Part shown: positions 1 through 8,177 of the stretch, in pieces
Numbering within the stretch: position 1 is the first letter of the stretch
How the letters are laid out: every line of letters starts with the position of its first letter
Source of the DNA: Smaragdicoccus niigatensis DSM 44881 = NBRC 103563
Lineage (GTDB): Bacteria > Actinomycetota > Actinomycetes > Mycobacteriales > Mycobacteriaceae
Reading direction: 5' to 3'
NCBI RefSeq assembly: GCF_000380645.1
Contig: NZ_AQXZ01000014.1
Span: 186,001 to 250,000 of the forward strand
DNA: 64,000 nt
Translations under genes and position numbers: made by a program
The notes under the pieces: model-generated
What the model was told of the DNA's origin: nothing
Seen by the model: the letters and a program-made list of their open reading frames with translations, nothing else
The model's database searches: none

Positions 1-167
1 GTCAGCTGGTCGAGTTCGCCGAGCGTCTTCGCCTTCATAGCCGCGGCGACCCGGTTGCCGTGCTCCGCGGTGTCGAGCTGACCTTGCCCATAGGCATTGT
101 CGAGAGTTGTGCAGGTCGCCGCCCGATCAAAGTCGGTGGCTCGCTCATTCCTGCCGAAGACGCTCAT
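1..167 (-). CDS. DUF1707 domain protein, partial (runs off window start)
   Basis: This is a reverse-strand reading frame open from an ATG at 167 to the window edge, giving 55 visible codons beginning MSVFGRNERATDFDR. Residues 25-55 (AYGQGQLDTAEHGNRV, then AKTLGELDQL) match the DUF1707 helical domain, an N-terminal domain of many actinobacterial small membrane proteins of unknown function. The C-terminal part, where a transmembrane segment would be expected, lies outside the window. No convincing Shine-Dalgarno sequence precedes the ATG. The next gene on the same strand (189-545) carries a related domain, so the two may be an old tandem pair. The family call rests on the pattern of conserved Tyr, Gly, Leu, Glu and Arg positions. 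Confidence 0.6.
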   Translation of the reverse strand, partial: MSVFGRNERATDFDRAATCTTLDNAYGQGQLDTAEHGNRVAAAMKAKTLGELDQL

Positions 168-188
168 GGGAAGGAGTGTAAAGCTGCT

Positions 189-545
189 CTAAAGCACGAG
201 CACGGCGATGACCCCGACCAAGATCAGGACGAGGAGCAGCAGTACCGGAACGATCGAACCGGAGCGGCCGGACTTCTCGTCGTAATCCTCGGGGAGCGTG
301 CCGTCCAGTTCGAGATCGCGAACAACCAGGTAGAGCTCTTCTCGGGTGCGTGCCTCGTTTGCCCGCTTTACGCGGTCGCGGTACTCCTCGTATCCGAAGG
401 CGTGTAGTGAGTAGCCACGCGAGATCGCGGCAAGGGCTTCGGCACGATCCACGCTGCTCGCGCGGGATCGATCTTCATTTCGAGGTGACACACCCGGATC
501 GTAGGACCCCAAGTCGTCCGACCAATCATCCCGCGCCGAGTACAA
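189..545 (-). CDS. DUF1707-like protein with C-terminal membrane anchor
   Basis: The protein has 118 aa if the TTG at 545 is used. A polar N-terminus is followed by a DUF1707-like helical segment at about residues 30-80 (RASSVDRAEALAAIS, then GYEEYRDRVKRA). A single hydrophobic segment at about residues 97-118 (VPVLLLLVLILVGVIAVLVL) ends the protein, so it is probably a tail-anchored or bitopic membrane protein. There is no Met inside the frame; GTG codons further in are alternative starts, so the N-terminus is uncertain. It is divergent from the DUF5318 gene, with only about 29 bp between proposed starts. Function is unknown. Confidence 0.65.
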   Translation of the reverse strand: MYSARDDWSDDLGSYDPGVSPRNEDRSRASSVDRAEALAAISRGYSLHAFGYEEYRDRVKRANEARTREELYLVVRDLELDGTLPEDYDEKSGRSGSIVPVLLLLVLILVGVIAVLVL

Positions 546-574
546 GGTTCGTCGTCGCGTCGTACATTGAACAG

Positions 575-1006
575 GTGCGACTCCAGCGACAGATTGTGGA
601 CTTTGCGCTTCAGCGCAGGTCCCTCCTCGCTGCGGTGTACGCAGGCCGGGTCGGAGTGAGCGAAGTTTGCGACGCTAGTCCGTATCTGTTGCGGGCGGCG
701 AAGTTTCACGGTCGGCCCAGCGAAGTTCTCTGCCCGATCTGCCGCAAAGAGCAGCTGACTCTAGTTTCCTGGGTCTATGGCGAGACCTTGGGACCTGTCT
801 CGGGCTCGGCTCGAACCAACGCGGAACTCCAACAGCTCGCGACGACCCGGGATGAGTTCTCGGTGCACGTCGTCGAGGTGTGCCGGACCTGCAGCTGGAA
901 CCACCTCGTGCAGTCCTACGTGATGGGTGCGATTCCGGTGCCGAAAGCGCGCCGGACCCGAACCGCCAAGACTGAACCCCCCAACCGCCGTGCGGCGACC
1001 GACTAG
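575..1006 (+). CDS. DUF5318 family protein (Rv0049-like)
   Basis: The protein has 143 aa starting at GTG 575; the frame is open further upstream, but conservation with the mycobacterial protein encoded just before ponA1 begins at this RLQRQ start. Two CxxC pairs (CPIC near residue 50, CRTC near residue 108) look like a zinc ribbon. The central SVCD-like, AKFHGRP and LVSWVYGE segments are family hallmarks as I recall them. It sits 26 bp upstream of the class A PBP gene in the order seen in mycobacteria, which suggests a conserved but undefined role near cell-wall synthesis. The C-terminus is basic and low complexity. Confidence 0.85.
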   Translation: MRLQRQIVDFALQRRSLLAAVYAGRVGVSEVCDASPYLLRAAKFHGRPSEVLCPICRKEQLTLVSWVYGETLGPVSGSARTNAELQQLATTRDEFSVHVVEVCRTCSWNHLVQSYVMGAIPVPKARRTRTAKTEPPNRRAATD

Positions 1007-1032
1007 TCAACGACGATCAGGAGAAAGCACCT

Positions 1033-3168
1033 GTGAGCACTGAGAACAGCGCCCCGGACGCATCTGCTTCCGGTCCCGCCGCACCGAAACGGAAGTGGAG
1101 GAAATGGCTCGTCATCGCCGCGGTCGTCCTCATCGTGCTGCCGGTCGTCACGTTCGTTCTCAGCTACCTGATCGTCTCGGTGCCGAGTCCGAACGACATC
1201 AAGACCAATCAGGTCGCGACGATCTTCGGCGATGACGGAAAGACCATCATCACGCGGGTCATTCCGCCGGAGGGCAACCGCACCAGCGTTCAGTTGAACC
1301 AGGTTCCCAAGCAGGTGCAGGAGGCCGTGCTCGCGGCCGAGGACCGCACGTTCTACACGAACGCGGGATTCTCGGTCTCCGGTTTCGCACGCGCCCTGCG
1401 CGACCACCTGCTCGGTCGGGAGAGCGCGGGCGGTGGTTCGACGATCACGCAGCAGTACGTGAAGAACGCACTCGTCGGCTCTGACCGCACGATCTTCCGC
1501 AAGATGCACGAACTCGTCGTCTCCACGAAGATGGCGCGCGAGTGGAGCAAGGACGACATCCTCGCGGCGTACCTGAACACGATCTACTTCGGTCGTGGTG
1601 CCTACGGCATCGCCGCCGCCTCGAAGGCCTACTTCAACAAGCCGGTCGAGAAGCTGACCGTCGCCGAAGGCGCGGTGCTCGCAGCGTCGATCCAGCTGCC
1701 CACGGCCTTGGACCCGGAGACGAATCCGACCGGTGCCAAGAATCGTTGGAATTACGTTCTCGACGGCATGGTCTCGATGGGCAACCTGCCCGCCGCCGAG
1801 CGCGCAAAAGAGGTCTATCCGACCGACTTCGTCAAGATCAAGGACCTGCCGAACCCGGCCGAGGATGCCGGCCCGAAGGGCCTGCTCAAGGCGCAGATCA
1901 TCAAGGAGCTCAACGACAACGGCATCACCGAGCAGCAGCTCAACACCGAGGGCTTGCAGATCGTCTCGACGATCAGCGCACCAGCCCAGGAGGCCGCTGA
2001 GCAGGGCGTGAAGCAGACTCTCGACGGTCAGCCGTCGAACCTCCGCGCCGCGGTCGTGTCGATCGACCCGCGGACGGGTGCGGTTCGCGCCTACTACGGC
2101 GGCGACAAGGGAGCCGGTCTCGACTGGGCCCAGGCCGCGCTGCAGACCGGTTCGTCGTTCAAGACCTACGGTCTCGCGGCCAACCTCGAGGCCGGCAAGT
2201 CGCTCGCCACGATGTACGACAGCTCGCCGCTCTCGATCTACGGCGTGACGATCAATAACAGTGAAGGCGCCTCCTGCGGTGTCTGCACGATCGCTGAGGC
2301 CACGAAGCGGTCGCTCAACACGAGCTTCGTGCGCATGGAGCTTGCGCTCGACGACGGACCGAACAAGGTCAAGGACATGGCGCACCGCGTTGGTGTGGCG
2401 AGTTCGCTGCCGGGTATCAAGAAGACCCTCGAGGAGCAGGACGGCTCGGGCACGCAGATCGGTGTCATCCTGGGCCAGTACCAGACCCGCCCGCTCGACA
2501 TGGCCTCCGGCTACGCGACGTTCGCGGCATCGGGTGTCTACCACAAGCCGTACTTCGTCCAGAAGGTCACGACCGCCGATGGTGCGGTTCTGCTCGATCG
2601 CAAGACGCCCAAGGGTGACCGTGAGGTCAGCGCGGCCGTCGCGGACAACGTGACCGCGGCCCTGCGCCCGATCGCCGCCTACTCGAACAACCACCAGCTT
2701 GCCGGTGGCCGTCCCTCGGCTGCCAAGACCGGTACCGCCCAGTACGGCGACACCGGCCAGAACAAGGACGGCTGGATGGTCGGCTACACCCCGTCGCTCG
2801 CGACCGCGGTGTGGGTCGGTTCCTTCGACGCGAAGGCCGCGCTGAACTCGTGGGGTGGCTCGATCTGGGGTTCGACGCTCCCGTCGGACATCTGGAAGTA
2901 CACGATGGACGGCGCTCTCGAGGGCACCGATATCGAGAGCTTCCCGACGCCTGCGCCGATCAACGGTGTGGCCGGTGTTCCGGACTACTCGGGCCCGACC
3001 ACCTCGAAGGCCGCGGACACGACACGCGTCTGCACCGGCTTCGTCTGCCGGGACGTCACGGCCACCAGCTCCGCGGCACCGTCGAGTAACCCTGGCGCGA
3101 CGGACACGTCGGTTCCGGGCGATACCACCACGACGACAGCCGGACCGTTCGGGATCCGTCGGCGGTAA
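1033..3168 (+). CDS. ponA: class A penicillin-binding protein (bifunctional PG synthase)
   Basis: The 711-aa bitopic membrane protein polymerises lipid II and cross-links peptidoglycan. A cytoplasmic basic segment (PKRKWRKW) and one transmembrane helix at about residues 30-50 precede the GT51 domain, which contains AAEDRTFY and GGGSTITQQYVKNAL with the catalytic Glu. The transpeptidase domain follows, with the three active-site motifs SSFK, SLN and KTGTAQ in order. The tail is Ser/Thr/Pro-rich and ends in basic residues. The GTG start at 1033 follows a good AGGAG. The gene lies in the conserved DUF5318-ponA-GT87 order of Rv0049-Rv0051, so it is the PonA1 orthologue by synteny. No PASTA domain is present. 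Confidence 0.95.
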   Translation: MSTENSAPDASASGPAAPKRKWRKWLVIAAVVLIVLPVVTFVLSYLIVSVPSPNDIKTNQVATIFGDDGKTIITRVIPPEGNRTSVQLNQVPKQVQEAVLAAEDRTFYTNAGFSVSGFARALRDHLLGRESAGGGSTITQQYVKNALVGSDRTIFRKMHELVVSTKMAREWSKDDILAAYLNTIYFGRGAYGIAAASKAYFNKPVEKLTVAEGAVLAASIQLPTALDPETNPTGAKNRWNYVLDGMVSMGNLPAAERAKEVYPTDFVKIKDLPNPAEDAGPKGLLKAQIIKELNDNGITEQQLNTEGLQIVSTISAPAQEAAEQGVKQTLDGQPSNLRAAVVSIDPRTGAVRAYYGGDKGAGLDWAQAALQTGSSFKTYGLAANLEAGKSLATMYDSSPLSIYGVTINNSEGASCGVCTIAEATKRSLNTSFVRMELALDDGPNKVKDMAHRVGVASSLPGIKKTLEEQDGSGTQIGVILGQYQTRPLDMASGYATFAASGVYHKPYFVQKVTTADGAVLLDRKTPKGDREVSAAVADNVTAALRPIAAYSNNHQLAGGRPSAAKTGTAQYGDTGQNKDGWMVGYTPSLATAVWVGSFDAKAALNSWGGSIWGSTLPSDIWKYTMDGALEGTDIESFPTPAPINGVAGVPDYSGPTTSKAADTTRVCTGFVCRDVTATSSAAPSSNPGATDTSVPGDTTTTTAGPFGIRRR

Positions 3169-3169
3169 C

Positions 3170-4693
3170 GTGGCGCAGGTGACTGCACCTGCCGAACTGA
3201 GCGCCGATCGTCGGGAAGCGGATCGAGATCTGCCGAGCCGCAACGACGTACTAGCTTCCTCGTGGTCGGCACTCGTCGGTGGTCCGGTTGGCGACCATGC
3301 CGTGATCGGCAGAGCCAGGTTCTTCACGCCCCTGCGCGTGATCCTGGTTCTGTCGATCGTGTTCCTGTCCTTGGGCTGGTTCGGCAAGGCCGCGTGCATC
3401 CAGCAGATCGACAACGGTCCGTATGGCGAGCTGAACCTCGACTGGGGTGGCAGCCGGCAGTACGTCGCGATGTGTTACTCGGACACGATTCCGCTCTACG
3501 GTGCCGAGCGACTCAATCTCGGCGAGTTCCCGTACAAGGCATCCTGGTCCGAAGTCGACTCCGACGGCTCCCAGCACATGCGGTACATGGAGTATCCGGT
3601 CGTCACGGGCCTGTATCAGTACCTGTCGATGCGGATCGCGAAGGCGTGGGACGCGTCCAACTGGCTTCCGCAGGCGTTGCAAGTGGTCATCTACTTCAAC
3701 GTCGTGGCGGTCGGGCTCGCACTGGCGTGGCTCGTGACCATGTGGGCGACCACGATGCTGGCCGGCCGGCGGGTGTGGGACGCGGCACTCGCGGCCTGTT
3801 CACCGCTGGTCGTGGTCCATGTGTTCACAAATTTCGATGCGTTGGCGACCGCGTTCGCGGCGGCAGGTCTGCTCGCGTGGGCACGAAAACGGCCGGTCCT
3901 CGCCGGTGTCCTGCTGGGTGTCGGCGGGGCGGCGAAGCTGTATCCGCTGTTCTTCCTGTTGCCGCTTCTGGCGTTGTGTCTGCGTACGGGAAACGTCCGC
4001 ACGTGGGTGAACACCGCGGCCGCGGCGGTCGGGACATGGGTGGCGATCAATCTGCCCATCGCGCTGCTCTACCCGAACGGCTGGTGGGAGTTCTTCCGCC
4101 TCAACAGTTCTCGTCACCAGGATCCGGATTCGATCTACAACGTCATCACGTCGTTCACGCGCTGGCCGGGCCTGGACGGACCTCTCGCGTCGCGCGAGAC
4201 GCCAGTGGTGCTGAACCTGGTGTCACTCGGACTGTTCGCGCTGGTGTGTGTCGGCGTCGCGTACTTGGCCGTGGCGGCACCGCGCCGACCGCGGGTCGCC
4301 CAGCTGTGCTTCCTCATCGTCGCGGGCTTCCTGCTGACCAACAAGGTGTGGAGCCCGCAGTACTCGCTGTGGCTGGTTCCACTGGCGGTGCTCGCGCTCC
4401 CACATCGACGGATCCTGCTGGTCTGGATGGCGATCGATGCATTCGTGTGGGCGCCCCGGATGTACTACTACCTGGGCACTGACCACAAGGGACTGCCCGA
4501 GCAGTGGTTCACCGGCACGGTCATCATTCGCGACTTGGCGGTCGTAGCCCTCTGCGTGTTGATCGTTCGGCAGATCTACCGGCCGAGCGAGGACTTGGTC
4601 AGACGGTCCGGAGTCGATGACCCAGTGGGCGGTGTGCTCGACGGTGCCACGGATATCCGGGACTTCGCCCACAGGAAAGTCACGAAGAAGTAG
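3170..4693 (+). CDS. GT87-family (DUF2029) integral membrane glycosyltransferase
   Basis: The protein has 507 aa from GTG 3170, one base after the ponA stop, so it is probably translationally coupled; an in-frame GTG at 3179 is an alternative. It has a polar N-terminus of about 45 residues, then about 10 hydrophobic helices. The first periplasmic loop carries NLDWGG and MCYSDTIPLYG. The later WSPQYSLWLVPLAVL helix is typical of GT87 polyprenyl-phosphate-mannose-dependent transferases that extend lipomannan/LAM-type glycans in Mycobacteriales. By position it is the Rv0051 orthologue. Its last 118 nt are antisense to the 3' end of the next, opposite-strand GT87 gene, and the shared sequences suggest the two are paralogues. 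Donor and acceptor cannot be read from sequence. Confidence 0.85.
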   Translation: MAQVTAPAELSADRREADRDLPSRNDVLASSWSALVGGPVGDHAVIGRARFFTPLRVILVLSIVFLSLGWFGKAACIQQIDNGPYGELNLDWGGSRQYVAMCYSDTIPLYGAERLNLGEFPYKASWSEVDSDGSQHMRYMEYPVVTGLYQYLSMRIAKAWDASNWLPQALQVVIYFNVVAVGLALAWLVTMWATTMLAGRRVWDAALAACSPLVVVHVFTNFDALATAFAAAGLLAWARKRPVLAGVLLGVGGAAKLYPLFFLLPLLALCLRTGNVRTWVNTAAAAVGTWVAINLPIALLYPNGWWEFFRLNSSRHQDPDSIYNVITSFTRWPGLDGPLASRETPVVLNLVSLGLFALVCVGVAYLAVAAPRRPRVAQLCFLIVAGFLLTNKVWSPQYSLWLVPLAVLALPHRRILLVWMAIDAFVWAPRMYYYLGTDHKGLPEQWFTGTVIIRDLAVVALCVLIVRQIYRPSEDLVRRSGVDDPVGGVLDGATDIRDFAHRKVTKK

Positions 4694-5961
4694 ACGAGCA
4701 GCACCGACTGGCTCCATACGCCGACCTGCACGATGCGTTCCTCGGCCAGTGGGTTGATGCCGTGCGACAGCGCGTAGAAGTAGCGGAAGATGCCGATCCC
4801 GACGCACGCGTTCGCGGCGATGTAGGCGACCACGATGGGCCACGGCACCGCGATCAGCACGAGGAACGGCATGAGCCACAGCGCGTACTGCGGTGAGTAG
4901 ACCTTGTGGAGCAGCATGAAGCTGCACAGCATCGCGCCGCTGACGCCGATCCAGTTGAACGTCCCGTTTTGGAGGTATCGGCGGAAACCCCAGCCCGCGG
5001 CCAGCGCAAACGACATGAGGATCAGCAGCGGCGAGAGCGTGCTGACGAGGTCTTGGTACGCCTTGTCATCGGTGGCGGCGGCGTCGTAGATCGCGTGGTA
5101 ACCCCAGTACCAGATCGAGTTCGTGGTGATGTCCGCCGTGCGATTGCGCTGGAAAATGAACGACGCTGCCCAACCCTCGTAATTGCCGAGGATGAACGGG
5201 ACATTGACGACGACCACCGTGACCGCCGCGGCGAAGCCGGCCTGTGCGGCGCCGACGATGTCGAATCCGCGATAAGCGCGGCGGTCGAGTTCCTTCCCGT
5301 CCCGCCCGCCCGTCAGGATGTAGATCATCAAGGGCAGGACGAAGGCGCCGGGATAGATCTTGAGGCAGAAGCCCAACGCGAGCATGACGGCGCCGAGCAC
5401 TCCGCGGGTTCGCAGCGAGAAGTTCGTCGCCATGACGAGGTAGATCGCCGCAACTGAGGTAAGGACGACCGGCAGTTCCCAGTTGTGGAATGCGTACAGA
5501 ACCAGCGGTGGCCCGATTGCCCACCAGAATGCGGCCCGTCCGGATAATCGGCCCAGCATCCAGGCGGTGAGCAGCGCGAACGGCGCCATGAGCAGAGCCG
5601 AGTACTTGAGGAACTCGCCGTCCGTGGTGGCGTAATAGGCGCCCATCCACATGAGGACACCGGACAAGACCGGGTATTCGACGCTGCCGCCCACCATCGC
5701 GCCGTCCGGCGTGGTGCTGCCCGAGAGGTAAGGGAAGACGTGGTTGTTGATGTCTCGGCCGAGCCACAGGAGCTGGATGTCCGAGTAGCAGACGTCCTTG
5801 TCCTTGATCTGGTCGAAAACGACGGTTCGGCCGTCGGGCCGGACGGCGCCTTCCGCACATCTGGCCTTGTTCAGGTAGCCGGCGAAAAGGGTCAGCGCAC
5901 ACATCAGAAGTACGACTGCTGCAAGGCGTTTGCTGTGCAGTTCAGTGCGCATGGGTTCCAC
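4576..5961 (-). CDS. second GT87-family (DUF2029) membrane glycosyltransferase
   Basis: The protein has 461 aa from GTG 5961; ATG 5952 (MRTELHSKR) is an equally plausible start. An N-terminal transmembrane helix is followed by an extracytoplasmic loop with VCYSDIQLLWLGRDIN, which resembles MCYSDTIPLYG in the neighbouring gene, then about 10 further helices. YSPQYALWLMPFLVLIAVP matches the GT87 C-terminal helix of its partner. It probably transfers a sugar from a polyprenyl-phosphate donor on the outer face of the membrane. It converges on 3170-4693 with a 118-nt overlap that encodes its polar Ser/Pro/Thr-rich tail. It is divergent from rpsF. Confidence 0.85.
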   Translation of the reverse strand: MEPMRTELHSKRLAAVVLLMCALTLFAGYLNKARCAEGAVRPDGRTVVFDQIKDKDVCYSDIQLLWLGRDINNHVFPYLSGSTTPDGAMVGGSVEYPVLSGVLMWMGAYYATTDGEFLKYSALLMAPFALLTAWMLGRLSGRAAFWWAIGPPLVLYAFHNWELPVVLTSVAAIYLVMATNFSLRTRGVLGAVMLALGFCLKIYPGAFVLPLMIYILTGGRDGKELDRRAYRGFDIVGAAQAGFAAAVTVVVVNVPFILGNYEGWAASFIFQRNRTADITTNSIWYWGYHAIYDAAATDDKAYQDLVSTLSPLLILMSFALAAGWGFRRYLQNGTFNWIGVSGAMLCSFMLLHKVYSPQYALWLMPFLVLIAVPWPIVVAYIAANACVGIGIFRYFYALSHGINPLAEERIVQVGVWSQSVLLVYFFVTFLWAKSRISVAPSSTPPTGSSTPDRLTKSSLGR

Positions 5962-6033
5962 CCTAGGGGCAATTAGGGCTGCAGGCTTGATGTCCGGTAG
6001 CCTGGTCAGGTTGCCGACGCAGGCGACTCTCCT

Positions 6034-6052
6034 GCCACGGGAAGTCCGTGGC
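6034..6052 (+). promoter_or_regulatory. rpsF leader hairpin, candidate S6:S18 autoregulatory element
   Basis: A perfect 7-bp stem (GCCACGG at 6034-6040, CCGTGGC at 6046-6052) closes a GAAGT loop 30 nt before the rpsF start and just before its strong GAGGAGGTGAT ribosome-binding site. Leaders of rpsF that bind the S6:S18 protein complex are known in many bacteria, and the following operon encodes both proteins. Assignment to that class is inference; I cannot fold or align it here. Confidence 0.4.
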
Positions 6053-6082
6053 CGATTAGACCAGAGGAGGTGATGTAGTCCC

Positions 6083-6370
6083 GTGCGTCCTTACGAAATG
6101 ATGGTCATTCTCGACCCGAAGCTCGACGAGCGTACCGTGGCTCCGTCCCTGGACACGTTCCTCAACGTGATCCGTCAGGATGGTGGCAAGGTCGACAAGG
6201 TCGACATCTGGGGTAGGCGTCGTCTCGCCTACGAAATCGCAAAGAACGCCGAGGGCATCTATGCCGTCCTCGAGCTCAGCGCGAACCCGGACTCCGTGAA
6301 GGAGCTCGACCGTCAGTTGAACCTGAACGAGAGCGTTCTTCGCACAAAGGTGCTCCGGCGCGACAAGTGA
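6083..6370 (+). CDS. rpsF: 30S ribosomal protein S6
   Basis: The 95-aa protein has the S6 alpha/beta sandwich sequence [18 protein letters not shown] at the N-terminus and [17 protein letters not shown] in the middle. S6 pairs with S18 in the small-subunit platform. Translation begins at GTG 6083 after a strong GAGGAGG. The length is typical for the actinobacterial protein, without the Glu-rich tail of E. coli. It is the first gene of the rpsF-ssb-rpsR-rplI operon; the stem-loop in its leader may allow feedback control. Confidence 0.97.
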   Translation: MRPYEMMVILDPKLDERTVAPSLDTFLNVIRQDGGKVDKVDIWGRRRLAYEIAKNAEGIYAVLELSANPDSVKELDRQLNLNESVLRTKVLRRDK

Positions 6371-6459
6371 GCCTTGGACCTGTCGGACCTGCAGCGTAGG
6401 TTCGCAGGGACGGACTTCAGACCCTCCGCGTCATTGGCTTAAAGCGAGGAGCAACCTAC

Positions 6460-6975
6460 ATGGCTGGCGAAACGATAATCACGATCATCGGCAATCTCAC
6501 TGCCGATCCTGAACTGCGCTTTACCCCCGCGGGTGCTGCGGTGGCCAACTTCACCGTGGCCGCGACTCCGCGGAACTTCGACCGTAATTCCAATGAATGG
6601 AAAGACGGCGAGGCGCTGTTCATGCGCTGCAACGTCTGGCGCGAGGCCGCGGAGAACGTGGCCGAGAGCTTGACCCGCGGTAGCCGCGTCATTGTGACCG
6701 GTCGCCTCAAGCAGCGGTCGTACGAGACTCGCGAAGGCGAGAAGCGCACTGTCGTGGAGCTCGAAGTCGATGAGGTCGGCCCCTCGCTGAAGTACGCCAC
6801 GGCCAAGGTCAACAAGGCCGGCCGCGGTGGCGGCGGTGCCGGTGGCGGTGGCGGGTACGGCTCCAACTCCGGTGGAGGTGGAGGCCGTGGAAACCAGGGC
6901 CCAGCTGACGACCCGTGGGGCAGCGCCCCGGCGGCGTCGTACGGCTCGCAAGCAGACGATGAACCCCCCTTCTGA
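6460..6975 (+). CDS. ssb: single-stranded DNA-binding protein
   Basis: The 171-aa protein has an N-terminal OB fold (residues 1-110: [19 protein letters not shown], then the RCNVWRE and [13 protein letters not shown] strands). A Gly-rich flexible linker (about 118-150) and the acidic tail DDEPPF, which docks replication and repair partners, complete it. It coats ssDNA at forks and recombination sites. It lies between rpsF and rpsR as in mycobacteria, and an AGGAGCAACCTAC motif precedes its ATG. The S6-SSB-S18 arrangement is conserved across most bacteria. Confidence 0.97.
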   Translation: MAGETIITIIGNLTADPELRFTPAGAAVANFTVAATPRNFDRNSNEWKDGEALFMRCNVWREAAENVAESLTRGSRVIVTGRLKQRSYETREGEKRTVVELEVDEVGPSLKYATAKVNKAGRGGGGAGGGGGYGSNSGGGGGRGNQGPADDPWGSAPAASYGSQADDEPPF

Positions 6976-7015
6976 TCGCTGAGAGCGTTCAGACAATCCC
7001 AGATGGAGACTCACC

Positions 7016-7270
7016 ATGCCTAAAGCGCCAGCGCGCGAAAAGGTCGTGAAGAAGAAGGCTTGCGCCTTCTGCAAGGAAAAGAAGACCGGTAACAAGCACC
7101 CGATCGACTACAAGGACACTGCGCTCCTTCGTAAGTTCATCAGCGACCGGGGCAAGATCCGCGCACGTCGCGTGACTGGAAACTGCGTCCAGCACCAGCG
7201 TGACATCGCGATCGCGGTCAAGAACTCGCGTGAGGTCGCTCTGCTGCCTTACGTCTCGACCACACGCTAA
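7016..7270 (+). CDS. rpsR: 30S ribosomal protein S18, zinc-binding (C+) type
   Basis: The 84-aa protein contains the core S18 signatures [19 protein letters not shown] and RARRVTGNC. The CAFC pair near residue 20 plus the later GNC and a His indicate the zinc-binding form; actinobacteria often carry a second Cys-free paralogue elsewhere, repressed by Zur. It binds S6 on the 30S platform. A GGAGACTCACC motif precedes the ATG. It lies 40 nt after ssb and 14 nt before rplI. Confidence 0.97.
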   Translation: MPKAPAREKVVKKKACAFCKEKKTGNKHPIDYKDTALLRKFISDRGKIRARRVTGNCVQHQRDIAIAVKNSREVALLPYVSTTR

Positions 7271-7284
7271 GGAGGGGTTGACAC

Positions 7285-7737
7285 ATGAAGCTCATCCTTA
7301 CCGCTGATGTTGACAACCTCGGTGCGCCTGGCGACACCGTTGAGGTCAAGGACGGCTACGGCCGTAACTACCTGCTGCCCCGTGGCCTCGCGATTCTCGC
7401 GAGCCGTGGTGCGGAGAAGCAGGTCGAGGGCATCCGTCGCGCTCAGGAAGCGCGTCGCGTCCGCGACCTCGACCACGCCAAGGAGCTGAAGGCTGCGATC
7501 GAGGCCATCGAGACCATCTCGATCTCGGTCAAGTCCGCCGGCGGCGGCAAGCTGTTCGGTTCGGTGTCGCAGGCTGACGTCGCTGCTGCCCTCAAGGCAG
7601 CCGGTGGCCCGGTCGTCGACAAGCGCTCTATCGAGCTGCCGAAGGCGCACATCAAGTCGACCGGCAAGCACAAGGTGGGCGTTGCGCTCCACCCGGACGT
7701 GGCGGTCAGCTTCGACCTGCAGGTCGTTTCGGCATAA
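7285..7737 (+). CDS. rplI: 50S ribosomal protein L9
   Basis: The 150-aa protein starts [13 protein letters not shown] and has the N-terminal RNA-binding domain with [15 protein letters not shown] long connecting helix (about residues 45-75) joins the C-terminal domain ending in the [12 protein letters not shown] strand. L9 binds 23S rRNA domain V near the L1 stalk. AAGGAGGGG lies 10 nt upstream of the ATG. It is the last gene of the operon and is followed within 15 nt by a strong intrinsic terminator. Confidence 0.97.
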   Translation: MKLILTADVDNLGAPGDTVEVKDGYGRNYLLPRGLAILASRGAEKQVEGIRRAQEARRVRDLDHAKELKAAIEAIETISISVKSAGGGKLFGSVSQADVAAALKAAGGPVVDKRSIELPKAHIKSTGKHKVGVALHPDVAVSFDLQVVSA

Positions 7738-7751
7738 CGATTCATCGTTCA

Positions 7752-7790
7752 AAATCAGGCCCAGTGGAAACTTTCCACTGGGCCTGATTT
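7752..7790 (+). terminator. intrinsic terminator of the rpsF-rplI operon
   Basis: Perfect 19-nt arms at 7752-7770 and 7772-7790 surround a single C. The right arm ends GGGCCTGATTT and is followed by CGTTTCG. The flanking A and T runs allow function in both directions. It separates the ribosomal operon from dnaB. Confidence 0.9.
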
Positions 7791-7950
7791 CGTTTCGATT
7801 GCGGCTCGCGGAGGGCCTGTGCTAGGTGGCCCAGGTCACACAACACGCCCGGCTGGCACGGCTGTCGAGACACGCCGAAGAAAAAGAATCCACATGTGTT
7901 TGAACTCTGAGCAGCCGGTCTACCTGCGAGAACGACCGTTTCATGAACAG

Positions 7951-8026
7951 TTATCCTCAGGTTATCCACAAGAGGTGCACAAAGTGTTCGCGCGGCGTGC
8001 ACAGGCAATCCCCAACGTTATGCACA
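7951..8026 (+). promoter_or_regulatory. DnaA-box cluster upstream of dnaB
   Basis: The 388-bp gap between the rplI terminator and dnaB holds a perfect DnaA box TTATCCACA at 7962-7970 and a TTATNCACA match, TTATGCACA, at 8018-8026. A one-mismatch box, TTATCCTCA, lies at 7951-7959, and GAATCCACA at 7885-7893 is weaker. All are in the same orientation. They could place dnaB under DnaA control or titrate DnaA. Nothing else in the gap looks like a gene; a short open frame at 7819-8043 has no family signature. Confidence 0.55.
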
Positions 8027-8177
8027 GTCCGATTTGGCACTAATTCTCATTGCTCATAAGTTCGTCCGGTCACGGTTCTGACTCGGTTATCGAAGGCCAA
8101 CTTGTCAGTGGTCGGCGGTACAACGAGTGGGTCCCAAGCGGGCACTTTGGTTGTTGAGGCGAGAGGACGGTCGGTAT

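Noticed and set aside
1003-3414. Long open frame antisense to ponA (803 aa)
   Set aside because: Arg-rich, no recognisable domain, and fully opposite a well-defined PBP gene. This is a common GC-rich artefact.
7819-8043. Short 74-aa frame upstream of dnaB
   Set aside because: No RBS and no similarity; the DNA is better explained by DnaA boxes and promoter sequence.
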